DNA from: Maribacter sp. 4G9
Lineage (GTDB): Bacteria; Bacteroidota; Bacteroidia; Flavobacteriales; Flavobacteriaceae
Direction: 5' to 3'
NCBI RefSeq assembly: GCF_002742265.1
Contig: NZ_MDGL01000144.1
Span: 1-61,917 of the forward strand
Length of the DNA: 61,917 nt
Shown here in pieces: positions 43,440 through 51,426 of this stretch (the stretch's first letter is position 1; each line of letters opens with the position of its first letter). Position numbers and translations under genes: made by a program. The notes under the pieces were generated by a model, which saw only the letters and a list, made by a program, of their open reading frames with translations, searched no databases and had not been told where the DNA came from.

Positions 43440-44465
43440 TTGGACAAGAAAAGAATTTTATTGATATATACGGGCGGGACCATAGGTATGGTAAAGGATT
43501 ACACTACCGGGGCCTTAAAATCTTTTGATTTTAAAAAGCTTTTAAAGCATGTGCCGGAATTGAATCAATTGGACTGTTACATCGACACCATTTCTTTTGA
43601 AAATCCGTTGGACTCTTCCAATATGAATCCAAAAGAGTGGGTGAGGATGGCCACTTTGATCGAGGAGCACTATATACAATATGATGGTTTTGTAGTTCTG
43701 CACGGCAGCGATACCATGAGTTATACGGCATCGGCCTTAAGTTTTTTATTGGAAAATCTGGATAAGCCGGTTATCCTTACCGGTTCTCAATTGCCAATAG
43801 GCGATCTACGCACCGATGCCAAGGAGAATTTGATTACCTCAGTACAGATTGCTGCCCTGCAAAAAAATGGCACATCGGTTATAAAGGAAGTAGGATTGTA
43901 TTTTGAGTATAAACTCTACAGGGGAAACCGGACCACAAAAATAAACGCTGAAAACTTTAGGGCCTTTACATCCTTAAATTATCCCCACTTGGCAGAATCT
44001 GGAGTGCATTTGAATGTTTTTTTTGAATATCTACTGCCGCTTAAAAGGAATAAAAAATTGATCGTCCATAAAAAAATGGATGAGAATGTGGCTTTGGTCA
44101 AATTATTTCCGGGAATGAACAAGAGAGTTTTTGAAAATGTCTTGAAAACTGACGGATTGAAAGCGCTCATTTTGGAAACCTACGGTTCTGGAAATGGACC
44201 AACGGCCAATTGGTTTTTAACTTCCTTAAAAAAATCCATTGAAAATGGATTGCATGTAATCAACGTTACCCAGTGCTCCGGTGGCAGTGTCCTTATGGGT
44301 AAGTACGAGACCAGTTCTGCGTTAATGGACATGCAAGTGATTAATGGTAAGGATATTACCACGGAAGCCGCAATTTCAAAGGCTATGTATATGATGGGGA
44401 GTGACGTTTCCAACAAACACTTTAAGACGGTTTTTGAGACTTCGCTACGCGGAGAAATGCGCTAA
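43440..44465 (+). CDS. ansA: Type I (cytoplasmic) L-asparaginase
   Basis: The 341-residue protein starts at a TTG at 43440. No ATG lies in a suitable place, and the first residues (DKKRILLIYTGGTIGM) are the conserved asparaginase start with the nucleophile Thr in TGGTIGM. The second active-site motif is VVLHGSDTMSYTASALSF. The TGSQLPIGDLRTDAKENL segment and the lack of a signal peptide point to the cytoplasmic type. It hydrolyses L-asparagine to aspartate and ammonia. The TTG start is visible but unproven. Confidence 0.93.
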   Translation: MDKKRILLIYTGGTIGMVKDYTTGALKSFDFKKLLKHVPELNQLDCYIDTISFENPLDSSNMNPKEWVRMATLIEEHYIQYDGFVVLHGSDTMSYTASALSFLLENLDKPVILTGSQLPIGDLRTDAKENLITSVQIAALQKNGTSVIKEVGLYFEYKLYRGNRTTKINAENFRAFTSLNYPHLAESGVHLNVFFEYLLPLKRNKKLIVHKKMDENVALVKLFPGMNKRVFENVLKTDGLKALILETYGSGNGPTANWFLTSLKKSIENGLHVINVTQCSGGSVLMGKYETSSALMDMQVINGKDITTEAAISKAMYMMGSDVSNKHFKTVFETSLRGEMR

Positions 44466-44536
44466 AATTAACGGGTAATATTTCCTTGTCTAATATTTTT
44501 TTTGTTATTTGCCCCACCTTAAAAAAGGCTAAATTT

Positions 44537-44624
44537 AGAGAGGTGGCCGAGTGGTCGAAGGCGCACGCCTGGAAAGTGTGTATACACCAAAAGTGTATCG
44601 AGGGTTCGAATCCCTTCCTCTCTG
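44537..44624 (+). tRNA. tRNA-Ser (anticodon GGA)
   Basis: The acceptor stem AGAGAGG (44537-44543) pairs with CCTCTCT (44617-44623), with discriminator G at 44624. The D-arm, the anticodon stem-loop with GGA at 44571-44573, a long class II variable arm (GTATACACCAAAAGTGTAT), and the T-arm with GGTTCGAATCC are all present. CCA is not encoded. Confidence 0.95.
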
Positions 44625-44701
44625 CTAGTAAGTTTTACTTTTTTTATATTGAATTTTTTTTATCTTTAACCCTATTAACTAACTAATTTAAGTTTGAAAA
44701 A

Positions 44702-45451
44702 ATGAAAAAATTATTTCCAAGCCTAGCTGTTGCTGGGGCGTTTGTAGCAGGTACAAATATGGTAAGTGCAAAAGTGGCGGCGGTAGCTTTGCTAGTTCAA
44801 GATGCAGCTCCTGAAGCGGATAGAGGATTTACCCAAGTTTTGAAAGAGCAGTTCATCCAAGGGGGTGCTGGTTTCATGGGAATTGTACTTTTGTGTTTGA
44901 TTCTTGGTTTGGCCGTAGCAATTGAAAGAATTATTTATTTGAATATGGCAAGTACCAATACTGCCAAATTGAAGCAACAAGTAGAGGATGCTTTGGCTTC
45001 TGGAGGAGTTGAGGCTGCTAAAGAGGTTTGTAGAAACACAAAAGGTCCTGTTGCTTCTATTTATTACCAAGGTTTGGATAGGGCCGGAGAAAGCGTTGAG
45101 TCCGCTGAAAAGGCTGTTGTTGCATACGGTGGAGTACAGATGGGTCAATTGGAGAAAAACGTTTCTTGGTTGTCCCTGTTTATCGCCATTGCTCCGATGC
45201 TTGGTTTCATGGGTACGGTAATCGGTATGATTCAGGCCTTCCAAAAAATCGCTGCTGTAGGTAACTTGAGTGCCTCCCTTATTGCTGGTGATATCCAGGT
45301 GGCGTTATTGACTACGGTATTCGGTCTTATTACGGCTATCATACTTCAAATCTTTTACAACTACATCATTGCAAAAATTGACAGTATTGTAAATGATATG
45401 GAGGATTCCTCGATCACATTGATCGATATGTTGGTAGACCACAAAAAATAA
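44702..45451 (+). CDS. exbB: MotA/TolQ/ExbB-family proton channel
   Basis: The 249-residue protein has an N-terminal hydrophobic region, three further transmembrane segments (GAGFMGIVLLCLILGLAVAIE, SWLSLFIAIAPMLGFMGTVIGM, ALLTTVFGLITAIILQIFYNY), and the family signature around LGFMGTVIGMIQAF. With two ExbD genes behind it, it forms the inner-membrane motor that uses the proton gradient to energise TonB-dependent transporters such as the SusC protein in this window, or Tol function. The operon runs from 44702 to a terminator at 47077. Confidence 0.9.
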   Translation: MKKLFPSLAVAGAFVAGTNMVSAKVAAVALLVQDAAPEADRGFTQVLKEQFIQGGAGFMGIVLLCLILGLAVAIERIIYLNMASTNTAKLKQQVEDALASGGVEAAKEVCRNTKGPVASIYYQGLDRAGESVESAEKAVVAYGGVQMGQLEKNVSWLSLFIAIAPMLGFMGTVIGMIQAFQKIAAVGNLSASLIAGDIQVALLTTVFGLITAIILQIFYNYIIAKIDSIVNDMEDSSITLIDMLVDHKK

Positions 45452-45480
45452 GTTCCACTTTTTAAATACCCTAGAATATT

Positions 45481-45912
45481 ATGCAAAAAATAGTAAAAAT
45501 AGCATTGATTGTCATAGGCTTGCTAAGCGCGGTGCTTTGGTACATGTTGCCAAGTAGCGATATGCCGGCAGCCGAGGCAGCTCAAAGCGGTGCGATGAAC
45601 GGAATGTTCATTATCACATACATTCTATTGGGAATTGCTGTGGTGACCGCATTATTGTTCACATTAAAGAATTTGTTTTCTAACCCCCAAGGTCTTAAGA
45701 AGACCCTTTTTGTAGTTGTTGGTTTGGCAATAGTTGTAGGTATCTCCTATGTGCTTTCCAGTGGTACGGATGTCGCCCCGGAGTATATGGCTATGTCCAG
45801 TGAGTCAACAGTAAAGAAGATAGGTATGGGATTGAACGTATTTTTCATTTTGACGGTTGTTGCCGTTGTTTTGATGGTTCTTCCTGGGGTAAAGAAACTG
45901 TTCGGTAAATAA
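45481..45912 (+). CDS. Membrane protein of unknown function in the exbB-exbD operon
   Basis: The 143-residue product has about four hydrophobic segments (IALIVIGLLSAVLWYML, MFIITYILLGIAVVTALLF, TLFVVVGLAIVVGISYVL, VFFILTVVAVVLMVLPGV). It lies between exbB and the first exbD with short gaps, so it likely belongs to the same complex. I recognise no domain. Confidence 0.75.
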   Translation: MQKIVKIALIVIGLLSAVLWYMLPSSDMPAAEAAQSGAMNGMFIITYILLGIAVVTALLFTLKNLFSNPQGLKKTLFVVVGLAIVVGISYVLSSGTDVAPEYMAMSSESTVKKIGMGLNVFFILTVVAVVLMVLPGVKKLFGK

Positions 45913-45922
45913 AAAAATTATT

Positions 45923-46543
45923 ATGGCTAGAAGAGCAGGAGCACCAGAAGTTAATGCAGGTTCCATGGCGGACATAGCGTTTCTACTGCTCATCTTTTTC
46001 TTGGTAACGACTACCATAGAAACGGATGCAGGTTTGGACCGTATGTTGCCTCCAATTGAACCGCCAGATCAAGATGTTGTAATTAAACAAAAGAATATCT
46101 TTCAAGTCAATATCAACAAAAATGGTCAATTATTGGCAGACGATGAGTTGATAGAGATAGCAGATTTAAGGGAGAAGGCAATGGCGTTCCTTGATAATGG
46201 AGGTGCGCCTCAAGGAAGTCCGGATTATTGTAGCTACTGTAAAGGTACTAGGGATGCCTCTTCATCGGATAGTCCTGCTAAGGCAATTATCTCCTTAAAG
46301 AACGATAGAGAGACAAAGTACTCTACATACATTACGGTTCAAAATGAATTGGTTGGAGCGTACAATGACTTAAGGGATAGGGAAGCCCAAAGACTTTACG
46401 GTCAAAAGTTTGTGGATATGGAGGCAGAATACCTTAATCCAGAGACCTCGGATGAAGTTAAGGATGAATTAAAGGAAAAGGTTCAGAGGATTCAGGAACT
46501 ATTTCCACAGAAATTGTCCGAGGCTGAAACTTCAACAAATTAA
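45923..46543 (+). CDS. exbD: ExbD/TolR-family biopolymer transport protein (first copy)
   Basis: The 206-residue protein has the ExbD N-terminus (APEVNAGSMADIAFLLLIFFLVTTTI), with the single transmembrane helix bearing the proton-pathway Asp in ADIAFLLLIFF, and an extended periplasmic domain. It contains an unusual Cys-bearing segment (DYCSYCKGT) in the periplasmic part. It pairs with ExbB and the second ExbD to drive outer-membrane transport. Confidence 0.9.
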   Translation: MARRAGAPEVNAGSMADIAFLLLIFFLVTTTIETDAGLDRMLPPIEPPDQDVVIKQKNIFQVNINKNGQLLADDELIEIADLREKAMAFLDNGGAPQGSPDYCSYCKGTRDASSSDSPAKAIISLKNDRETKYSTYITVQNELVGAYNDLRDREAQRLYGQKFVDMEAEYLNPETSDEVKDELKEKVQRIQELFPQKLSEAETSTN

Positions 46544-46567
46544 TAAAGAAGAAAAAACTAAAACACT

Positions 46568-47050
46568 ATGTCTAAATTTGCAAAGAAAAAGGATGGAGAA
46601 GTGCCGGCGGTATCAACTGCATCGCTTCCTGACATTGTATTCATGCTTTTGTTCTTCTTTATGACGGTTACCGTGATGAAGGATAGTTCCCTTAAAGTTG
46701 AAAACGTATTGCCCAATGCCAATGAAGTAAAGAAATTGGAAAAAAAGGACAGGGTAATATACATCTATGTTGGAAAGCCAACAAGGGAATACGAAAAAGT
46801 GTACGGAACAGAGCCTCAAATACAATTAAATGATAAGTTTGCCAAGCCAAGTGAAGTTGGAGACTATATCTTGATGGAAAGGGCCAAAAAGCCACAGGAA
46901 TTGCAGAACGTATTGACAACTTCCTTAAAAGTTGATAAAAATGCCAATATGGGTCTCATTTCCGATATTAAGCAAGAGTTGCGAAAGGTAAATGCATTAA
47001 AGGTAAATTATACTACCTATGAAGGGGACGCTTTCAGAAACCTTCAATAA
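46568..47050 (+). CDS. exbD: ExbD/TolR-family biopolymer transport protein (second copy)
   Basis: The 160-residue protein has the motif STASLPDIVFMLLFFFMTVTVM, with the conserved Asp in the transmembrane helix, and a periplasmic domain (VIYIYVGKP, IQLNDKFAKPSEVGDYI). A second ExbD-type gene of different length is common in Bacteroidota. A terminator follows 27 bp after its stop. Confidence 0.9.
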   Translation: MSKFAKKKDGEVPAVSTASLPDIVFMLLFFFMTVTVMKDSSLKVENVLPNANEVKKLEKKDRVIYIYVGKPTREYEKVYGTEPQIQLNDKFAKPSEVGDYILMERAKKPQELQNVLTTSLKVDKNANMGLISDIKQELRKVNALKVNYTTYEGDAFRNLQ

Positions 47051-47076
47051 ATTAAAATTTTTCAAACTTATTTAAG

Positions 47077-47108
47077 ACGCTTCAAATTATTTTGAAGCGT
47101 TTTTTATT
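47077..47108 (+). terminator. Terminator of the exbB-exbD operon
   Basis: ACGCTTCAAA (47077-47086) pairs with TTTGAAGCGT (47091-47100), followed by a T run. Confidence 0.8.
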
Positions 47109-47124
47109 TGCTTAATTTAGCCTT

Positions 47125-47814
47125 ATGAGGCTATTTTTATTTTCACTTTCATTTTTGTGTTTTCTTGCTTGTTTTTCTCAGGAAAATAGCTCTAAGGAAG
47201 ATTCAAGGTATCAACGTTATTTTGAAGATCAATTCTACTTGGGAATAACCTATAACTTTGTTAGAAATAAACCCGTTGACTTTAAGCAAAGAAACTTATC
47301 GTATGGATTGATGGGAGGCATAATAAAGGATGTTCCATTAAACAATAGCGGTACGAAAGCATTGGGTGTAGGTTTGGGTTTGGCTTTGAATACCTATTAT
47401 TCAAATTTAACCGTTACGGAAGTTCCTAATGGGTTTTCCTACGATATTGGTGGGTTTATACCCGGTTTTAAAAGAAGTAAGGTAGAAACTCATTTAATTG
47501 AACTTCCGTTGGAATTTCGATGGCGAAATTCTACTCCTACCGATTACAAATTTTGGAGGATCTATGCGGGAATGAAGTTTGGATATGTGATAGGTGCCAG
47601 ATCTAAACTGGTGACATCCGATTTTAGGGACGGGTTTTTCAATACCAATATAAATAGGTTACAATATGGGCCTACTTTTAATATCGGCTATAATACCTTT
47701 AACGTTCACATTTACTACGCCTTAACCCAATTGTTTAATGATGAGGCCATATTGAATAATGAAATTATTGGAATTAAACCCTTGAGGGTGGGTTTGGTTT
47801 TCTATATTCTATAG
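47125..47814 (+). CDS. PorT-like outer-membrane beta-barrel protein
   Basis: The 229-residue protein has a signal peptide (MRLFLFSLSFLCFLACFS-Q) and about eight predicted barrel strands with aromatic girdles (FYLGITYNFVRNKP, VGLGLALNTYYSNLTV, HLIELPLEFRWRNS, RIYAGMKFGYVIGARS, YGPTFNIGYNTFNVHIYYAL), ending VGLVFYIL. This is the PorT/outer-membrane-beta-barrel family. It is convergent with the membrane-protein gene on the other strand, and their coding ends overlap by 6 bp (47809-47814). Confidence 0.8.
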   Translation: MRLFLFSLSFLCFLACFSQENSSKEDSRYQRYFEDQFYLGITYNFVRNKPVDFKQRNLSYGLMGGIIKDVPLNNSGTKALGVGLGLALNTYYSNLTVTEVPNGFSYDIGGFIPGFKRSKVETHLIELPLEFRWRNSTPTDYKFWRIYAGMKFGYVIGARSKLVTSDFRDGFFNTNINRLQYGPTFNIGYNTFNVHIYYALTQLFNDEAILNNEIIGIKPLRVGLVFYIL

Positions 47815-48417
47815 CCAAAACTTCACTGTAAGAAGTTGGGACAATAGCCCGATCAAAAGGCCAACAAAAATTTCAAGTTTTGAATGAGCCTTGAGGTATA
47901 GTCTTGCTGATACCACAATACCTGTAAAAAGGGTCATAAGCCCTATGGCTATAATAATATTTATCTCAAAATGGATGCTCAGATTTATGAGATACATTAA
48001 TATTCCAGAAATACCCACGGCATGCAGACTTGTTTTAAAATTGAAAAACAACAAGAATAAGCAGGAAAACGCCGCACCTATAAGTCCCACAAAGTAAAAA
48101 TAAAGTTCTGCCACATAATTATTGGGGATAACTTTGATAAGTATTAGTCCCAGTAAGATAATATGTATTAGCAAAGGGTATTTTCTTTCTGATACAGAAT
48201 TTAAAAATATAGAATTTGCAACGCCCAGGTTTTTTAAAATTAAAAAGGCGATTATGGGAATAATTACGGTAAGTATAAAAATGGGAAGAATGTTTCCGCT
48301 CTGTAGTTCCAGCGGACTGTACTTTGGCGTAGTCAGGAAATAGGCTACCGTGCCGGCTATGGGAACAAAGATTGGATGGAAAATATAGGAAATGGTCTGA
48401 AAGAATAACTTCATCAA
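47809..48417 (-). CDS. Conserved membrane protein (PAP2-related), overlapping rpoN
   Basis: The 202-residue product is almost entirely hydrophobic, with about six transmembrane helices (for example ILPIFILTVIIPIIAFLIL, PLLIHIILLGLILIKVI, LYFYFVGLIGAAFSCLFLLF). It has an HPIFVPIAG start and a Ser/Arg/His pattern only loosely reminiscent of PAP2 phosphatases. Its start overlaps the rpoN stop by 4 bp (ATGA, 48414-48417), suggesting translational coupling. The true function is unknown. Confidence 0.75.
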   Translation of the reverse strand: MMKLFFQTISYIFHPIFVPIAGTVAYFLTTPKYSPLELQSGNILPIFILTVIIPIIAFLILKNLGVANSIFLNSVSERKYPLLIHIILLGLILIKVIPNNYVAELYFYFVGLIGAAFSCLFLLFFNFKTSLHAVGISGILMYLINLSIHFEINIIIAIGLMTLFTGIVVSARLYLKAHSKLEIFVGLLIGLLSQLLTVKFWL

Positions 48418-49871
48418 ATCTCCTTTCTCAATCGCGCGACTGGAATATCCAATTGTTCGCGATATTTAGCTACCGTCCTACGGGCTATAGGATATCCTTT
48501 TTCCTTTAAAATGGCAGCAAGTTTGTCATCTGTTAACGGTTTTCTTTTTTCTTCATTTTTTATAACCGTTTCTAAAATCTTTTTGATTTCCTTGGTCGAT
48601 ACATCTTCCCCTTGATCATTTTTCATGGATTCCGAAAAGTATTCCTTAATCAATTTTGTACCATAGGGAGTATCTACATACTTGCTATTGGCTACCCTGG
48701 AAACGGTACTTACGTCCATGTCTATTTCATCTGCAATATCCTTTAGGATCATGGGCCGTAAATTTCGTTCGTCACCAGTTAAAAAATATTCTTTTTGATA
48801 GTGCATTATGGCGTTCATGGTGATAAACAATGTTTGTTGGCGCTGTCTTATGGCATCGATAAACCACTTTGCGGCATCCAGCTTCTGTTTAATGAAGAGA
48901 ACCGTATCTTTTTGTGATTTGGTTTTTTCCTTGGATTCTTTATAACCTTTGAGCATATTGCTATACTCTTTGGATACGTGCAGCTCCGGTGCATTGCGAC
49001 CGTTGAGGCTAAGTTCCAACTCACCTTCTACGATCCTTATTGAAAAATCCGGCACCACATGTTCTATGATTCTATTGTTGCCCGAGTAGGAACCACCCGG
49101 TTTTGGGTTCAATCTTTCAATTTCAGATATTGCGTTTTTTAACTCCTCCTCGGTAACGTTATGTTTTTGGATGAGTTTTTTATAATGTTTTTTTGTGAAT
49201 TGATTGAACGACTTTTTCAAGATGGAAATAGCCAGTTCGATACTAGGGGTAAGTTCTTTTCGTTCCAATTGAATGATTAGGCACTCTTCCAAAGACCTTG
49301 CGGCTACCCCTGGTGGATCCAATTCCTGAACTATGGACAAAACCTTTTGAATAGTTTTCTCATCCGTGTAAACATTCTGCGTGAAGGCCAAATCATCCAA
49401 TATATCGGAAATAGGTCTTCTTATGTACCCGCTTTCATCCACGCTCCCGACTAGAAACTCGGCAATGGCCCATTCCTCGTCGTTTAGGTATACCGTGTTT
49501 AGTTGATTGATTAAGTATTGATTGAACGTGGTTCCCGAGGCATACGGCACACTCTTTTCCTCGTCGTCCGAGCTATAGTTGTTCGATTGTGTTCTATAAT
49601 CGGGGATTTCATCATCACTTAAATAGTCATCAATGTTGATATCATCCGCAGCAATGGTCTCGCTATCTGACTCCTGATCATAAATATCGTCAAATTCGTC
49701 AGCAGTATTGTCCAAATCTTCCTTACCACTTTCCAGGGCAGGATTCTCCTCCAACTCCTGTTTCAAGCGTTGTTCAAACGCTTGTGTAGGAAGCTGAATC
49801 AACTTCATCAACTGAATCTGTTGAGGAGACAACTTCTGGGAAAGCTTAAATTGTAAGTGCTGTTTTAACAT
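48414..49871 (-). CDS. rpoN: RNA polymerase sigma-54 factor
   Basis: The 485-residue protein has region I (LKQHLQFKLSQKLSPQQIQLMKLI), an acidic region II (DDIYDQESDSE, about 60-100), the core-binding domain, the HTH (DIADEIDMDVSTVSRVANSKYVDTPYG) and the RpoN box in ARRTVAKYREQ. It directs polymerase to -24/-12 promoters and needs AAA+ activators. It lies behind asnS and before a membrane-protein gene on the minus strand. Confidence 0.96.
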   Translation of the reverse strand: MLKQHLQFKLSQKLSPQQIQLMKLIQLPTQAFEQRLKQELEENPALESGKEDLDNTADEFDDIYDQESDSETIAADDINIDDYLSDDEIPDYRTQSNNYSSDDEEKSVPYASGTTFNQYLINQLNTVYLNDEEWAIAEFLVGSVDESGYIRRPISDILDDLAFTQNVYTDEKTIQKVLSIVQELDPPGVAARSLEECLIIQLERKELTPSIELAISILKKSFNQFTKKHYKKLIQKHNVTEEELKNAISEIERLNPKPGGSYSGNNRIIEHVVPDFSIRIVEGELELSLNGRNAPELHVSKEYSNMLKGYKESKEKTKSQKDTVLFIKQKLDAAKWFIDAIRQRQQTLFITMNAIMHYQKEYFLTGDERNLRPMILKDIADEIDMDVSTVSRVANSKYVDTPYGTKLIKEYFSESMKNDQGEDVSTKEIKKILETVIKNEEKRKPLTDDKLAAILKEKGYPIARRTVAKYREQLDIPVARLRKEI

Positions 49872-49909
49872 CTATTTATTTCGCTACGTATAAAAATAAC
49901 CAAATACCC

Positions 49910-51343
49910 TTAAAATTCGGCATTTTGTGGCGTTCTCGGGAAAGGTATGACATCCCTAATATTCCCCATGCCCGTGGCAAAAAGGACGAGACGTTCAAAC
50001 CCTAACCCAAAACCGCTATGAACAGCCGTACCGAATTTTCGCAAATCCAGATACCACCATAACTCTTCCTCCGGTATATCCAATGCGGCCATTTTCTCTT
50101 TTAGTACCTCTAATCGTTCTTCCCGTTGCGAACCACCAACGATTTCACCAATGCCCGGAAATAGGATGTCCATGGCCCTAACGGTCTTCCCGTCCTCGTT
50201 CAAACGCATATAAAAGGCCTTTATTTTCGCGGGATAATCAAAAAGAATTACGGGACATTTAAAATGTTGTTCTACCAGATAGCGTTCGTGCTCACTTTGA
50301 AGGTCCGCACCCCATTCATCTATAGGATATTGGAACTTCTTCTTTTTGTTGGGCTTGCTATTTCTTAAGATTTCGATGGCTTCCGTGTAGGTAACGCGTT
50401 TAAAGTTATTGTCCATAATGAACTTCAGCTTTTCAATTAGGGCCATTTCACTTCTATCCGCCTGAGGTTTTGTCTTCTCCTCATCCAAGAGGCGATTTTC
50501 TAAGAATCGTAGGTCTTCTTCACAATGATCAAGTACATAGCTAAGTACATATTTTATAAATTCTTCGGCCAAATCCATATTGGCATCGAGATCATAGAAG
50601 GCCATTTCAGGCTCTATCATCCAAAACTCGGCCAAATGCCTTGACGTATTTGAATTTTCCGCCCTAAACGTAGGGCCAAAGGTATAGACCTTTCCAAGGG
50701 CCATGGCATAGGCTTCGGCTTCCAATTGTCCGGAAACGGTCAAGTTGGTTTCCTTTCCGAAGAAATCCTCCTTAAAATTCACAGTTCCGTCCTCCTTTAA
50801 TGGGGGATTCTTTTCATCCAAAGTGGTGACACGGAACATTTCACCAGCACCTTCCGCATCAGACCCCGTTATAATCGGTGCATGGAAATAATAGAAACCA
50901 TTATCCCTGAAATATTGATGAATGGCAAAGGCCAGTGCAGACCTTACTCGCATTACTGCGGAAAAGGTATTGGTACGTACCCTTAGGTGCGCCTTTTCCC
51001 TTAAAAATTCCAAGGAGTGCTTTTTTGGCTGTATGGGATATACCTCAGGATCTGCGCCCCCATGAACGAAGATATCCTTAACCTGTATCTCAACGTTTTG
51101 TCCTTTTCCTTGGCTTTCCACCAAGGTTCCGGTTATTCTCAAGGCAGCTCCAGTGTTTATTTGCCTTAAAACGGCATCATCCAACTTTTCAAAATCCACC
51201 ACACATTGAATATTATTGAGCGTGGAACCATCATTTAGGGCGATAAACCTATTACTTCTAAAAGTTCGTACCCATCCGTTTACGGTAATTTCCTGTAATA
51301 ATTGCTTTCCTGTTAAGAGTTCCTTGATGCTTACTGAGCGCAT
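49910..51343 (-). CDS. asnS: Asparaginyl-tRNA synthetase
   Basis: The 477-residue class II enzyme has the OB-fold anticodon-binding domain (VNGWVRTFRSNRFIALNDGS, 20-110) and motifs 1-3 (FHAPIITGSDAEGAGEMF, TFGPTFRAENSNTSRHLAEFWMIEPE, HSGFGLGFERL), as in bacterial AsnRS. It charges tRNA-Asn, so the Asp-tRNA(Asn) amidotransferase route is not needed for asparagine. A TATCTTTG box 26-33 bp upstream (51369-51376, minus) may be its -7 element. Confidence 0.95.
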   Translation of the reverse strand: MRSVSIKELLTGKQLLQEITVNGWVRTFRSNRFIALNDGSTLNNIQCVVDFEKLDDAVLRQINTGAALRITGTLVESQGKGQNVEIQVKDIFVHGGADPEVYPIQPKKHSLEFLREKAHLRVRTNTFSAVMRVRSALAFAIHQYFRDNGFYYFHAPIITGSDAEGAGEMFRVTTLDEKNPPLKEDGTVNFKEDFFGKETNLTVSGQLEAEAYAMALGKVYTFGPTFRAENSNTSRHLAEFWMIEPEMAFYDLDANMDLAEEFIKYVLSYVLDHCEEDLRFLENRLLDEEKTKPQADRSEMALIEKLKFIMDNNFKRVTYTEAIEILRNSKPNKKKKFQYPIDEWGADLQSEHERYLVEQHFKCPVILFDYPAKIKAFYMRLNEDGKTVRAMDILFPGIGEIVGGSQREERLEVLKEKMAALDIPEEELWWYLDLRKFGTAVHSGFGLGFERLVLFATGMGNIRDVIPFPRTPQNAEF

Positions 51344-51368
51344 TTTAAATCGATTGAAAATTAAAAGC

Positions 51369-51376
51369 CAAAGATA
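51369..51376 (-). promoter_or_regulatory. Candidate -7 box (TATCTTTG) of asnS
   Basis: The minus strand reads TATCTTTG, a fit to TAnnTTTG, 26 bp before the asnS start. No -33 TTG was found at the expected distance. Confidence 0.35.
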
Positions 51377-51426
51377 GGTTTTTGGCCCAAAAGAATTAAT
51401 GAATACAACTTGGTTTTAAACGATGT

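Noticed and set aside
44486..44686. 66-codon frame across the tRNA-Ser gene
   Set aside because: It covers a complete tRNA and has no protein features.
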